Position numbers and translations under genes: made by a program | NCBI RefSeq assembly: GCF_024171925.1 | Contig: NZ_JAMTCO010000010.1 | Location: forward strand, 159,741 to 223,740 | DNA length: 64,000 nt | Reading direction: 5' to 3' | Source of the DNA: Actinokineospora diospyrosa | GTDB lineage: Bacteria; Actinomycetota; Actinomycetes; Mycobacteriales; Pseudonocardiaceae | Notes under the pieces: generated by a model | The model's input: only the letters and a program-made list of their open reading frames with translations | What the model was told of the DNA's origin: nothing | Databases searched by the model: none | In this document: positions 50,592 through 60,261 of the stretch, piece by piece | How the letters are laid out: each line of letters opens with the position of its first letter | Numbering within the stretch: the stretch's first letter is position 1

Positions 50592-51776
50592 TCAGGGCGG
50601 GTCGGTCCGCCAGAGCACGGCATCGGCGGACTCCGCGTCGAGCCGCTGCACCGGCATGCCGAACGCGATCGCCGTGGTGCCGCTCACCGCGACGTCGGTG
50701 ATCCGCATGGCCCGGTCGAACCCGTTGGCCCGGGCGGGGAGTCGGGTGAAGTCGGCGCCGTCGGCCGAGTGCCACACCACGCCGGACACATCGCCCAGGG
50801 TCTCCCCGACGGCGACGAACCCGGCACCCCAGGGGCGGATGGCCCAGACATCGCGCTGGCTCACCGGGACGACGCCCGCGTCCGGGAGTTGGCCGGGGTC
50901 GACCCGTGCCGCGTGCCACGAGCCGTCCCGGCGGTACCAGATCCTGGGTTCATCGGACGGGTTGTCCGGGTCCAGTTCGATCTGGCGCTCCACCACCACC
51001 GTCCGCGCGTTGCCCGCGACGGTCTCGACCGTGACGTACTCACCCTGCGGGAACCCACCGGAGAGGTCTTGCCAGTCCTTGCCGTCAGCGGACTGGAGCA
51101 GCGTCGCGCGCCCCGGGTCGGAGACCGCGAGGAGGAAGCCTTCCGGGGTGGCGGCGGCGGTCACGACCCGGGGTTTGCCCACGGCCAGCGGGATCGAACG
51201 CGCAACGGCGGCGGGGAAGGACTTCCCGTCCGGCGAGTACCAGACGTAGATGTCGGGATCGGTCTCCTCGAGGGCCCTGCCCCACGCGACCAAGAGCACA
51301 CCCCGCGGACCGGCGACGATGGCGGTGTCCGCCTCGAACGGCGACCGGGTCGTGAACTGGTTGCGCGCCAACGGGACGCTGTCCCAGCCAGCTCCGTCCT
51401 CGGTGCGCCAGACGACCGGTCCGCGCGCGCTCCACCCCGCGACGTAAGCGGCCGGACCGTAGCCCGCGGCGACCGTGCCGACGGTCGAGGCGATCCAGGT
51501 GAAGTCGGGTGAGGTCGATACCCGCCAGTCGACGCCGTCTTTGGACACGTGAACCGCAGGTGGGTTGTCCGGGATGGTCTTCGCTACGAGGAAACCGCGG
51601 TCCCAGCCGACCGCCCGCGCGCCGTAGTCGAAGCTCAGCGGCGTCTTGTTCTCCAGCGGCGTCCAGGTTGGCAATGCGGGGGCGGGTGCTGGCGGGTTCG
51701 GTTCTGGATCACACGACACCGTGGCCGCGAGCAGTACAGCCACCACACCGATACGGGCTAACACACCGGTTGCCAC
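50592..51776 (-). CDS. lipoprotein with beta-propeller-like repeats, 394 aa
   Basis: Lipoprotein signal: hydrophobic start (VLARIGVVAVLLAATVSC) with Cys22 followed by DPEPNPPAPAP. The rest is all-beta, with recurring BNR-like turns: VHVSKDGVDWRVS, VVWRTEDGAGWDSV, VWYSPDGKSFPAA, LLQSADGKDWQDL, IWYRRDGSWHAA, VVWHSADGADFTRL. Six such S/T-x-DG-x-W units indicate a six- or seven-bladed sialidase-like propeller, but no sialidase active-site residues are evident. It overlaps the upstream membrane protein gene by 19 bases, so they are co-expressed. Function unknown. Confidence 0.78.
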   Translation of the reverse strand: MATGVLARIGVVAVLLAATVSCDPEPNPPAPAPALPTWTPLENKTPLSFDYGARAVGWDRGFLVAKTIPDNPPAVHVSKDGVDWRVSTSPDFTWIASTVGTVAAGYGPAAYVAGWSARGPVVWRTEDGAGWDSVPLARNQFTTRSPFEADTAIVAGPRGVLLVAWGRALEETDPDIYVWYSPDGKSFPAAVARSIPLAVGKPRVVTAAATPEGFLLAVSDPGRATLLQSADGKDWQDLSGGFPQGEYVTVETVAGNARTVVVERQIELDPDNPSDEPRIWYRRDGSWHAARVDPGQLPDAGVVPVSQRDVWAIRPWGAGFVAVGETLGDVSGVVWHSADGADFTRLPARANGFDRAMRITDVAVSGTTAIAFGMPVQRLDAESADAVLWRTDPP

Positions 51777-52513
51777 GTCTTCATCTCCGATACGCAGAAC
51801 TGCCGCGACGACGATCCCGCCGCCGTGCGGAAAGGTTTCCCGTTGTCATCCACCACCAGTTCCCCACTCTCGGTGCCGGAAGTCCATGACAGCAACAACC
51901 GCCACTGCACGTCACCGGCCTTCGTCAGGACAGTGATCACGAACTGCTCCGGCTCGGTTTCGCTGACCCGGTAGGGGAATCCACCGGCGCCCGCCTCAGC
52001 CACGACCTGGGGTTCGGCGGCATCCAGCGCAACGCTGTACTTCCTCGGCCGGAGATCACCAGCGCACACGGACGGCAGGTAGACCCCGGCCGGGGCGGGC
52101 GAGCGGCGCACCACCTCGACCGACATCCCCTGCAAGACCACGGCTTTCCCGGTCAGCCCCTGCACCGTGACGGTGACCACCGTGCCGCTGCTCGCCACGG
52201 CGTCGGCGGGCAGGCCGTCGCGGTACGGGATCGGCGCGTCGCCCCGGTCCGGGATGACCCAACCCGAGGTGCACGGCACGTCGAGCCTGGCAACCGCAGC
52301 GACAGGTGGACCCCGGTCAGCGACCGGCGGCGCCTCCGGGACGGGGTCGGGCTGCACGGCGATCACCACGATCCCGGCGACCAGTGCCAACGCGAGCGCC
52401 GCCAACGCGTACACACCGCGGCGGTCGTTCGAGCGGAAGACGACATCGCCGACCTTGCGGGCCTGCACAACGTCCCGCGCCTTGCCCGGCAGCGAGTTCT
52501 TGGCATCACCCAT
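51758..52513 (-). CDS. single-pass membrane protein, 251 aa
   Basis: Not recognised. Cytoplasmic ~35 residues (ARDVVQARKVGDVVF), one helix (YALAALALALVAGIVVIAV), then an extracytoplasmic beta-rich domain with four Cys (PCTSGW, SVCAGDL, QFCVSE, QPVC) that could form two disulfides. It is the first gene of a pair with the propeller lipoprotein, overlapping it. Upstream lie two copies of a 16-bp direct repeat. Both proteins should face the cell envelope; a joint role is inference. Confidence 0.7.
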   Translation of the reverse strand: MGDAKNSLPGKARDVVQARKVGDVVFRSNDRRGVYALAALALALVAGIVVIAVQPDPVPEAPPVADRGPPVAAVARLDVPCTSGWVIPDRGDAPIPYRDGLPADAVASSGTVVTVTVQGLTGKAVVLQGMSVEVVRRSPAPAGVYLPSVCAGDLRPRKYSVALDAAEPQVVAEAGAGGFPYRVSETEPEQFVITVLTKAGDVQWRLLLSWTSGTESGELVVDDNGKPFRTAAGSSSRQFCVSEMKTWQPVC

Positions 52514-52529
52514 GCAGCCATTGTGCTCA

Positions 52530-52573
52530 GGTGATCAACCCCCGGAGGTCCGCTCGGGTGATCAACCCCCGGG
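52530..52573. repeat. 16-bp direct repeat upstream of 52513 gene
   Basis: GGTGATCAACCCCCGG occurs at 52530 and again at 52558, 28 bases apart, 17-60 bases ahead of the start at 52513 (minus strand). The spacing suits a regulator site overlapping the promoter. The following 100 bases contain no gene. Confidence 0.5.
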
Positions 52574-52678
52574 ACGGCGAGCGGCGCCGCCCCGGGGTGG
52601 GGTGGCGCCGCTTCGTGCGGGTGGAGCTCAGTGCGGTGGGCCCAATGCACTGGAGCCCGGTGCGGTGGGCTCAAGCAG

Positions 52679-52813
52679 TGTGTCCGCGCTGTGGCTGGGA
52701 GTGCGTGCGGCTCGCCGGGCGGGGTATCCGTGTGTCCGCGCTGTGGCTGGCAGTGCGGTCGGCTCGATGGGGCGAGGTGCCCGTGTGGCCGCGGGTGGCT
52801 GGGAATGCGGTTG
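52679..52813 (+). repeat. 53-bp tandem units attached to the palindromic element
   Basis: Units start TGTGTCCGCG at 52679 and 52731 and TGTGGCCGCG at 52784, each containing GGCTGGSA.TGCG. The second unit and the start of the hairpin element share GGCTCGATGGGGCGA, so the unit embeds the terminus of the 145-bp element. The same units in reverse flank copy 3 at 57360. Confidence 0.7.
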
Positions 52814-52958
52814 GCTCGATGGGGCGAACTTGTTTTGCGCGGGGCCCCTACAACACCCGTGACAGGTCCGCACAGCAGGGGCCGAAAAGACTGGCCCTGC
52901 CGCGAGGAAACGCTACGGGTGCCGTCCCCCCACGCAAAACAAGTCCGCCCCATCGAGC
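52814..52958 (+). repeat. 145-bp palindromic element, copy 2
   Basis: Same orientation and length as the 31271 copy, starting GCTCGATGGGGCGAACTTG and ending CGCCCCATCGAGC. Differences are mostly in the centre (AAGACTGGCC in place of AAGCATGGCC). It lies 50 bases downstream of the citrate synthase stop. Confidence 0.85.
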
Positions 52959-53008
52959 AGAAGCAGAGTGGAGAGGGTGGTGGTTGTGCCTTGAGTGGTG
53001 GGGGTGGG

Positions 53009-54325
<1,317 letters not shown>

Positions 54326-54499
54326 GCAAGTACCTCTCACACTCGGGCAGGGCGGCGGTACGGCCGAGCCGGAACGGCCCTGGTCGGGTGCGATAATGCG
54401 CAGCACCGCCCCATTGGGGTCCTGAGCCTCCTACGCTAGTGCTCCGCGCGCATTACGGACAGCCGTGGCCGGGGCCCGTTAGCACGGTTGGGACACGTA

Positions 54500-55114
54500 T
54501 CACAGGCGCAGCTGGGTTTTCACCGAATCAATGCCGCCTTGTGAACGGTTCAAACCGTCGAGCAACAGGTCCGCGAGGGCGGTGAAGGCCTCGCCGTCGG
54601 AGACGCCCGCGCGGTGGCCGAGTACGCCGGTCTGGATGCCCTCGATGAGCCACCCGGCCATCTCGGCGACCAGTGGGGCGTGCACGTCGCGGAACAGGCC
54701 CTCGGCGACACCCGCTCGGATGAACTCGCGGATCCGCTCGGCGGCGGCTTTGGCGTTGCGTTCGTACACCGCGCGGGTGGGGGCGAAGGCGGCGACGTCG
54801 GCGATGAAGGCGGGCGAGGCGACGGTCATCTCGGTGGCGGCGCCCTCGAGGTAGGCGGCGATGCTGGCGCGGGCGTCGGTGGCCAGCGCCACCCGCTTCT
54901 CGACCCGTTCGGTGGCGCAGCGGAAGAAGTGACCGACCACCTTGCGGGCTAACTGCTCCTTGCTCGGCGCGAGCGCGTACAAGGTGGACTTCGAGCAGCG
55001 CAACCGCGCCGCGAAGTCGTCGAGGGTGGTGTCGGCGAACCCCTCCGCGAGGAAGATGCCCAGCAGTTCCTCCAGCAGTGCCGCCTGCCGCGCTGTCGGG
55101 TTCCGCCGAGTCAT
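54500..55114 (-). CDS. TetR-family regulator, 204 aa
   Basis: TetR N-terminus: LLEELLGIFLAEGFADTTLD, then FAARLRCSKSTLYALAPSKE. The C-terminal domain is helical with RIREFIRAGVAEGLFRDVHA. It is divergent from the acyl-CoA dehydrogenase gene with 86 bases between starts containing nested inverted repeats, so it very likely represses that gene in response to an acyl-CoA or fatty acid. Start ATG 55114. Confidence 0.9.
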   Translation of the reverse strand: MTRRNPTARQAALLEELLGIFLAEGFADTTLDDFAARLRCSKSTLYALAPSKEQLARKVVGHFFRCATERVEKRVALATDARASIAAYLEGAATEMTVASPAFIADVAAFAPTRAVYERNAKAAAERIREFIRAGVAEGLFRDVHAPLVAEMAGWLIEGIQTGVLGHRAGVSDGEAFTALADLLLDGLNRSQGGIDSVKTQLRL

Positions 55115-55119
55115 ACCTG

Positions 55120-55175
55120 CAGAGTATCGACAGCTCAGCGACCCGGACAGTACTCTGAGGCGTCCTGTAGTACTG
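55120..55175. promoter_or_regulatory. nested dyads between TetR and acyl-CoA dehydrogenase
   Basis: CAGAGTA (55120) pairs with TACTCTG (55151), and CAGTACT (55148) pairs with AGTACTG (55169), both perfect 7-bp arms. The second dyad lies 26 bases ahead of the dehydrogenase start; likely TetR operators. Confidence 0.5.
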
Positions 55176-55200
55176 GTTCTGGTACCCCGGAGGCCCGACC

Positions 55201-56346
55201 ATGCCTGCCGAGCGCCTGCTGCCCTCGACCGAGGCTGAGGACCTGCTCAAGCTGACCCGCGAGATCGCCCGCGACGAGCTCGCGCCGCTGGCCGCCGAGT
55301 ACGAGGAGCAGGCCAGGTTCCCGCGCGAGCAGTTCCGGCTGCTGGGCCGCAGCGGCCTGCTCGGGCTGCCCTACCCGGAGCGCTGGGGCGGCGCCGCGCT
55401 GTCCTACGAGGTGTACCTGCAGGTGCTGGAGGAGGTCGCGACCGCGTGGATGTCGGTCGGCGTCGGCCTGTCGGTGCACACGATGTCCTGCTACGCGCTG
55501 GCCGAGCACGGCACCGACGAGCAGCGCGGGCGGTGGCTGCCGGACATGCTGGGCGGCGAACTGCTCGGCGCCTACGCGCTCTCGGAGAGCCACGCCGGGT
55601 CGGACGCGGCCGCGCTGAGCACCCGGGCCCGCCGCGACGGCGACGACTACGTGGTGAACGGCACCAAGGCGTGGATCACACACGGTGGCCAGGCCGACTT
55701 CTACACGACCATGGTGCGGACCTCCGACGACGGCGGCCGGGGCATCAGCTGCCTGCTGGTCGAGGCGGGCACCCCCGGACTGGGGTTCGCGGCACCGGAG
55801 AAGAAGATGGGGCTGACCGGGTCCACCACAACCCAGGTGCTGTTCGAGGGCGCCCGGGTCGGCGCCGACCGGCTGCTCGGCGCCGAGGGCCAGGGCTTCA
55901 AGATCGCGCTGAACGCGCTGAACTCCGGCCGGTTGGGCATCGCCGCGTGCGCGGTCGGCCTGGCCCAGGCGGCGCTGGACGAGGCGGTGGCCTACGCCAA
56001 GCAGCGGGTCCAGTTCGGCCGGGCGATCGCGGAGTTCCAGGGCGTGGAGTTCCTGCTCGCCGACATGGCGGCCGCGGTGGAGTCGGCGCGGGCCACCTAC
56101 CTGGAGGCGGCGCGGCGGCGCGACCGGGGGCTGCCGTTCGTCCGGCAGGCCTCGATCGCCAAGCTCATCGCCACCGACGCGGCCATGCGGGTGACCACCG
56201 ACGCCGTCCAGGTGCTCGGCGGCGCCGGGTACACCCGGGACTTCCCGGTCGAGCGGTACCTGCGAGAGGCCAAAGTCCCGCAAATCTTCGAAGGGACCAA
56301 CCAGATCCAACGGATGGTGATCGCTCGCCAACTGCGCGGCGCCTGA
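55201..56346 (+). CDS. acyl-CoA dehydrogenase, 381 aa
   Basis: Full-length ACAD flavoenzyme: GLPYPERWGGAALSYEVYLQ, LLGAYALSESHAGSDAAALS (FAD/substrate loop), NGTKAWITHGGQADFY, RVQFGRAIAEFQGVEFLLAD, VQVLGGAGYTRDFPVERYLR and AKVPQIFEGTNQIQRMVIAR, where the Glu of IFEGTNQ is the catalytic base. It introduces the alpha-beta double bond in fatty acyl-CoA beta-oxidation. ATG 55201 lies after GGAGGCCCGACC. Regulated by the divergent TetR (inference). Chain length specificity not readable. Confidence 0.93.
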   Translation: MPAERLLPSTEAEDLLKLTREIARDELAPLAAEYEEQARFPREQFRLLGRSGLLGLPYPERWGGAALSYEVYLQVLEEVATAWMSVGVGLSVHTMSCYALAEHGTDEQRGRWLPDMLGGELLGAYALSESHAGSDAAALSTRARRDGDDYVVNGTKAWITHGGQADFYTTMVRTSDDGGRGISCLLVEAGTPGLGFAAPEKKMGLTGSTTTQVLFEGARVGADRLLGAEGQGFKIALNALNSGRLGIAACAVGLAQAALDEAVAYAKQRVQFGRAIAEFQGVEFLLADMAAAVESARATYLEAARRRDRGLPFVRQASIAKLIATDAAMRVTTDAVQVLGGAGYTRDFPVERYLREAKVPQIFEGTNQIQRMVIARQLRGA

Positions 56347-56499
56347 ATCGACCCGCTCGGCGGGAAACCACCCGGTTGGGAAAACGGTCAGTGGGAAAAC
56401 GGCGAAAACCCGCGCGGGTGGGCCCATCACGCTTTACGGTCCGCCGGCGATTCCCTCTCAGTGGGGAACCGCAGCCGACCGCGTGGACGAGGGTGATCG

Positions 56500-57120
56500 A
56501 TGAGCCAGCCGATCCTTGCCGAGCACGTCGTGGACATCCTGGCCAGGCTGGTGACCCACCGTGTTGACGGCGCGGACAAGCGGGCGGCCGACACCCTGCT
56601 CGACGCCGTGGTCGGCAGACTGCGCCGGATCCGACGGGCCCAGGCGTTCGACCTGTTCGAGTCGGACCCGAGCGCACCCGGCCACCGGCGCACCCTGGTC
56701 GACCTGCTCAACCACGAGTTCGCCACCGACCCCGGCTTCCGCGACGCGGTAGCAGGCCTGGCCTCGGCAGCGGGCGCCCCAGCGGAGCGCGGGCCCGCCG
56801 CGCGCAAGGACCCGCGGCCGTCCAAGCGGGTACTACTCGGCGCAGGCGCCGCAGTGGCCGCGATCGCCCTGGTACTCGGCGGCCGAGCGCTATACCTCGG
56901 CGTCGTCGAAGAGGCGGAATTGGACGGCACAACCCCGTGCCGCACATTCTGGGCGTTGAAAGAACCGGAACAGCGCAGTTTATTGGCCCGCGCCTACGAA
57001 AAGCACGGAGAAACGCGCCGGGCGGACGAACCCTATATCGTCGCCCGAACCCTCTACGCGTGTGGACAAAACCCGGAAAGCACGGTCGACGACATCATCT
57101 CAGCGACCGCGATGCCCTGA
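56500..57120 (+). CDS. single-pass membrane protein, 206 aa
   Basis: Not recognised. A soluble N-terminal ~95 residues with charged helices (DTLLDAVVGRLRRIRRAQAF), one membrane helix (VLLGAGAAVAAIALVLGGRALYL at ~110-130), then an external ~75-residue domain with two Cys (TPCRTFWALKEPEQ and LYACGQ). The N-terminal DTLLDAVVGRL region resembles effector-associated helical segments seen in some actinobacterial membrane proteins, but this is weak. The last 150 bases have clearly lower GC codons than the rest. Start ATG 56500. Confidence 0.65.
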   Translation: MSQPILAEHVVDILARLVTHRVDGADKRAADTLLDAVVGRLRRIRRAQAFDLFESDPSAPGHRRTLVDLLNHEFATDPGFRDAVAGLASAAGAPAERGPAARKDPRPSKRVLLGAGAAVAAIALVLGGRALYLGVVEEAELDGTTPCRTFWALKEPEQRSLLARAYEKHGETRRADEPYIVARTLYACGQNPESTVDDIISATAMP

Positions 57121-57214
57121 GTCCGGAGTGGACACCATCCACCCCCTCACCCTCACTCCCACCCTTCACGCCCCGCCCCCGCCCTCACCCCCCACCAACC
57201 CCACCCCTGTTCTT

Positions 57215-57359
57215 GCTCGATGGGGCGGACTTGTTTTGCGTGGGGGGACAACACCCGTAGCGTCGCCTCGCAGCAGGGCCATGCTTTTCGGCCCCTGCTG
57301 TGCGGTCCTGCCACGGGTGTTGTAGGGGCCCCACGCAAAACAAGTTCGCCCCATCGAGC
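57215..57359 (-). repeat. 145-bp palindromic element, copy 3
   Basis: Reverse orientation of the same 145-bp element, starting GCTCGATGGGGCGGACTTG and ending CGCCCCATCGAGC. Its inner arms (ACAACACCCG...CGGGTGTTGT) pair best of the three copies. It sits between two convergent genes. Confidence 0.85.
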
Positions 57360-57440
57360 CCACCGCACTCCCAACCCCAGCACGGACACACGGGCACCTC
57401 GCCCCATCGAGCCAACCGCACTCCCAAACACCCGCGGACC
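57345..57440 (-). repeat. 53-bp tandem units flanking copy 3
   Basis: Two units in reverse orientation (CGCCCCATCGAGCC..ACCGCACTCCCAA) match the units at 52679-52813. Read in element orientation they lie on the same side of the hairpin, so copies 2 and 3 belong to one longer repeat. Confidence 0.65.
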
Positions 57441-57475
57441 CGTCGATGCTTGGCGGTGTGGCCGTGCCGCGCGGG

Positions 57476-58687
57476 TCAGCCCCGGTAGTACGGGTCCGCG
57501 GTCTCGCCGAGCCCGGTCTCGTCGTTGAACACATAGACCTGCCGACCGCTGACGAACACCCGGGTGGCCCGGCTCATCACGTCAAGCGGGTCACCCGACC
57601 AGATGACGACGTCGGCGTCGAGGCCCGGTTTGAGCGCGCCGACCCGGTCGCCCAAGCCCATCATCTCCGCCGGGTTGACCGTGATCGACCGCAGTCCGGT
57701 GTCCGCGTCCAAGCCCTCCTTCACCGCCAGGGTGACCTGGTGGACGAGGAAGTTGATCGGCACGACCGGGTGGTCGGTGGTGATCGCGATCCGCACGCCA
57801 GCGCGGGCGAGGATGCCCGGGTTGCGCAGCGTCCGCTGGCGCAGCTCGACCTTCACCCGGCTGGTGAACAGCGGCCCGATGACCACCGGCACGTCCCGCT
57901 CGGCGATCAGGTCGGCCAGCAGGTGCGCCTCGGTGCCGTGGTTGAGCACCAGCCGGTAGCCGAACTCCTCGGCCAGCCGCAGCGCGGTGGCGATGTCGTC
58001 GGCGCGGTGCGCGTGCTGGCACCACGGCAGGTCGCCGTCGAGCACCTTGGCGAGCGCCTCGTTGGTGAGGTCGCGGTCGAAGGGCTGGCCCTCGGCGGCG
58101 GCGTGCTCGCGGCGGGCCCGGTAGTCCTGCGCCTTGGTCAGCGCCTCGCGGATGATCGCCGCGACGCCGAGCCGGGTGGAGGGCATGACCTTCTTGTCGC
58201 CGTACACCCGCTTGGGGTTCTCGCCGAGCGCGCTCTTCATCGACACCGGGTCGCGCAGCAGCATCTCGTCGACCGTGCGGCCCCAGACCTTCACCGCGAC
58301 GGTCTGCCCGCCGATGACGTTGCCGGAGCCGGGCTTGATCACCACGGTGGTGACGCCGCCCGCGAGCGCGTCGCGGAAGGCCTCGTCGGCTGGGTTGATG
58401 GCGTCGATCGCCTTGACCCGGGCCGTGTTCGGGTCGGTCATCTCGTTGGTGTCCTGGCCCGCCCAGCCCTCGGCCTCCTCGTGCACGCCGAGGTGGCCGT
58501 GCGCCTCGACGAAACCGGGCAGCACCCAGGAGCCGGACGCGTCGACGACCTCGGTGCCGTCGGGGATCTCGACCTCGTGCGACGGTCCGACCGCGAGGAT
58601 CTTCCCGTCGTCGAACAGGACCGTGCCACCCTCGATCGGGGGACCATCGATCGGGACAACGTAGCCGCCAGTGACCGCGATTTTCAC
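57476..58687 (-). CDS. amidohydrolase (imidazolonepropionase-like), 403 aa
   Basis: Amidohydrolase-superfamily TIM barrel. The first metal ligands are in PGFVEAHGHLGVHEE, a Lys is in VVIKPGSG, a His in WCQHAHRADD, another in LVLNHGTEAH, and the late Asp in AITTDHPVVP; the C-terminal part has GLDADVVIWSGDPLDVMSRA. Such enzymes hydrolyse cyclic amides or peptides with one or two metal ions. It has no signal peptide. GTG 58687 is used because the upstream extension is unlike the family. The precise substrate is unknown. Confidence 0.88.
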   Translation of the reverse strand: MKIAVTGGYVVPIDGPPIEGGTVLFDDGKILAVGPSHEVEIPDGTEVVDASGSWVLPGFVEAHGHLGVHEEAEGWAGQDTNEMTDPNTARVKAIDAINPADEAFRDALAGGVTTVVIKPGSGNVIGGQTVAVKVWGRTVDEMLLRDPVSMKSALGENPKRVYGDKKVMPSTRLGVAAIIREALTKAQDYRARREHAAAEGQPFDRDLTNEALAKVLDGDLPWCQHAHRADDIATALRLAEEFGYRLVLNHGTEAHLLADLIAERDVPVVIGPLFTSRVKVELRQRTLRNPGILARAGVRIAITTDHPVVPINFLVHQVTLAVKEGLDADTGLRSITVNPAEMMGLGDRVGALKPGLDADVVIWSGDPLDVMSRATRVFVSGRQVYVFNDETGLGETADPYYRG

Positions 58688-58748
58688 GCCGCAGACCCTA
58701 TCCGCGAGTGCGCCGCCCGGCTCGGTGAACACGGTCCAGTGTCGACGG

Positions 58749-59633
58749 TCAGCGGGTCTTCGCCATCGGTGTAATGCCCCAGGAAGCCGACCAGTGCTCG
58801 CCGGGACCGGCGGTGATCAGGTCCACACCGGAGTTCAGCGCGTCCGGCGGGCAGGTCATGGGTTCGACGGCGACCGCGCCGCCGTCGTGGCCGGGGAAGG
58901 AGTCCGGTGTGTACACCTGGACCCACCGGAAGACCGGGTCGGCCCACAGGTCGACGCCGCCGCCGGGGCCGCGCAGGGTGTGGTGGACCCGGCCGTCGTC
59001 ACCGGGCTGGCAGCCGCCGAAAGCGTCGTCGAGGGTGACTTCCCGGACCAGGCGGGCAAAACGGGCGATCGGGGTGGCCGGGCCGGACGGGACCATGCGC
59101 TCGGGGTCGAGCGGCAGGTGCGTGGTGGCGGCGAGGGTGAGCACGCAGTCGTCGACCTCGGCGCGGCCGGGGCGCGGGTACGGGTGGGCGCCGACGCCGA
59201 AGGGCATCGGCTCCGTGCCCAGGTTGGTGACGCCGTGGGTGACGGTGAGGCCCTCGGCGCCGACGGCGTAGGTCATGGTGGCGCGGAACGGGAAGGGCCA
59301 GCCGGGGCGCTCGTCGATGGTCACGGCGAGGGTGGCGGAGGCGTCAGCGTGCTCCACGACTTCCCAGGTCTCGCGGCGGACCAGGCCGTGGCTGGCGTTG
59401 CCGCGGGCGGGCTCGGTGACCTCGAGGTCGAGGGTCGCGCCGCCGTGCGACCACTTCGCGCCCGCCACCCGGTTGGGCCAGGGCACCAGGATCGCGCCAG
59501 AGCCCATCGGCGCGGCCTCGCCCGCGGGGAAGGTCTCCAGGTAGGGGACGTCGTCGACCTCGAAGGCGCGCAGGGTGGCACCGGTCGTGGTGATGGCCGC
59601 GGTGGTCGCGCCGGAGCTGATCTGGATCTCCAT
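58749..59633 (-). CDS. aldose 1-epimerase family protein, 294 aa
   Basis: Galactose mutarotase fold: GAILVPWPNRVAGAKW (conserved PNR), NASHGLVRRETWEV (first His), MPFGVGAHPYPRPG (second His) and the catalytic Glu in VAVEPMTCPPDALN. It interconverts alpha and beta anomers of aldohexoses. Cytosolic, near the usual length. It ends 61 bases from the start of the amidohydrolase gene, with which it may share a transcript. Start ATG 59633; the divergent TetR gene starts 65 bases away. Confidence 0.9.
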   Translation of the reverse strand: MEIQISSGATTAAITTTGATLRAFEVDDVPYLETFPAGEAAPMGSGAILVPWPNRVAGAKWSHGGATLDLEVTEPARGNASHGLVRRETWEVVEHADASATLAVTIDERPGWPFPFRATMTYAVGAEGLTVTHGVTNLGTEPMPFGVGAHPYPRPGRAEVDDCVLTLAATTHLPLDPERMVPSGPATPIARFARLVREVTLDDAFGGCQPGDDGRVHHTLRGPGGGVDLWADPVFRWVQVYTPDSFPGHDGGAVAVEPMTCPPDALNSGVDLITAGPGEHWSASWGITPMAKTR

Positions 59634-59673
59634 GCCGGGAGCCTACGGGGGATTCACGTTCCTGGCTTTTTGT

Positions 59674-59690
59674 AGACCGGTCTGTATAGT
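59674..59690 (+). promoter_or_regulatory. TetR operator AGACCGGTCT and -10 TATAGT
   Basis: The perfect 10-base palindrome AGACCGGTCT (59674-59683) lies directly before a -10 hexamer TATAGT (59685-59690), which is 7 bases from the ATG. Operators of this RGACCGGTCY type are typical for LmrA/YxaF-like TetR proteins. It implies autorepression of a leaderless transcript. Confidence 0.7.
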
Positions 59691-59697
59691 AACCGCC

Positions 59698-60261
59698 ATG
59701 GCACGCCAGACCGACACCCGCGACCGCACGTTGCGCACCGCGGTCGACCTCTTCCGCGCCCGCGGCTACCACGGCACGGGCATGAACCAGGTGATCAGCG
59801 AGGGCAAGCTGCCCAAGGGGTCGCTGTACTTCCACTTCCCCGACGGCAAGGAACAACTGGCGGCGGAGGCGGTCGAACTGGCCGCGGCCGAGGTGTGCGG
59901 TTGGGTGGACGTCGCGTTCAGCCAGACACCGGACCCGGCCGCGGCGCTGTCGGTGATCACCGAGACACTGGCCGCCGGGCTGGTGGACTCCGACTACCAG
60001 CTGGGCTGTCCGATCGGGACACTGGCGCACGACGCCGGTGACACCGAGCGGGTCCGCGAGGCCTGCGCCGCCGCGTTCTCCTCGTGGCACGCGGTGATCA
60101 GCGGGCACCTCGCTAGGCACGGACTGTCCGAACCGGACTCATTGGCGACGGCCGTGCTGGCCGCGCTGGAAGGGGCGCAGCTCGTGGCGCGCAGCCAACG
60201 CGATGTCGCACCGCTGCGCGCGGTCGCCACGATGCTCGCGCCGTTGCTGAAGGGAGCATGA
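59698..60261 (+). CDS. TetR-family regulator (LmrA/YxaF-like), 187 aa
   Basis: N-terminal TetR domain: DRTLRTAVDLFRARGYHGTG, MNQVISEGKLPKGSLYFHFP and DGKEQLAAEAVELAA, where GSLYFHFPDGKE is the mark of the LmrA/YxaF group. The C-terminal domain has YQLGCPIGTLAHDAG, the Cys-Pro motif of the same group. These sense drugs or flavonoids. The start ATG 59698 is very close to the -10. It overlaps the MBL hydrolase by ATGA, forming one operon, so the ligand may be a substrate of that hydrolase. Confidence 0.92.
   Translation: MARQTDTRDRTLRTAVDLFRARGYHGTGMNQVISEGKLPKGSLYFHFPDGKEQLAAEAVELAAAEVCGWVDVAFSQTPDPAAALSVITETLAAGLVDSDYQLGCPIGTLAHDAGDTERVREACAAAFSSWHAVISGHLARHGLSEPDSLATAVLAALEGAQLVARSQRDVAPLRAVATMLAPLLKGA

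Noticed and set aside
50592..51776. Sialidase function for the propeller lipoprotein
   Set aside because: The DG-x-W turns give the fold only; no FRIP or catalytic Arg triad/Asp/Tyr set is visible.
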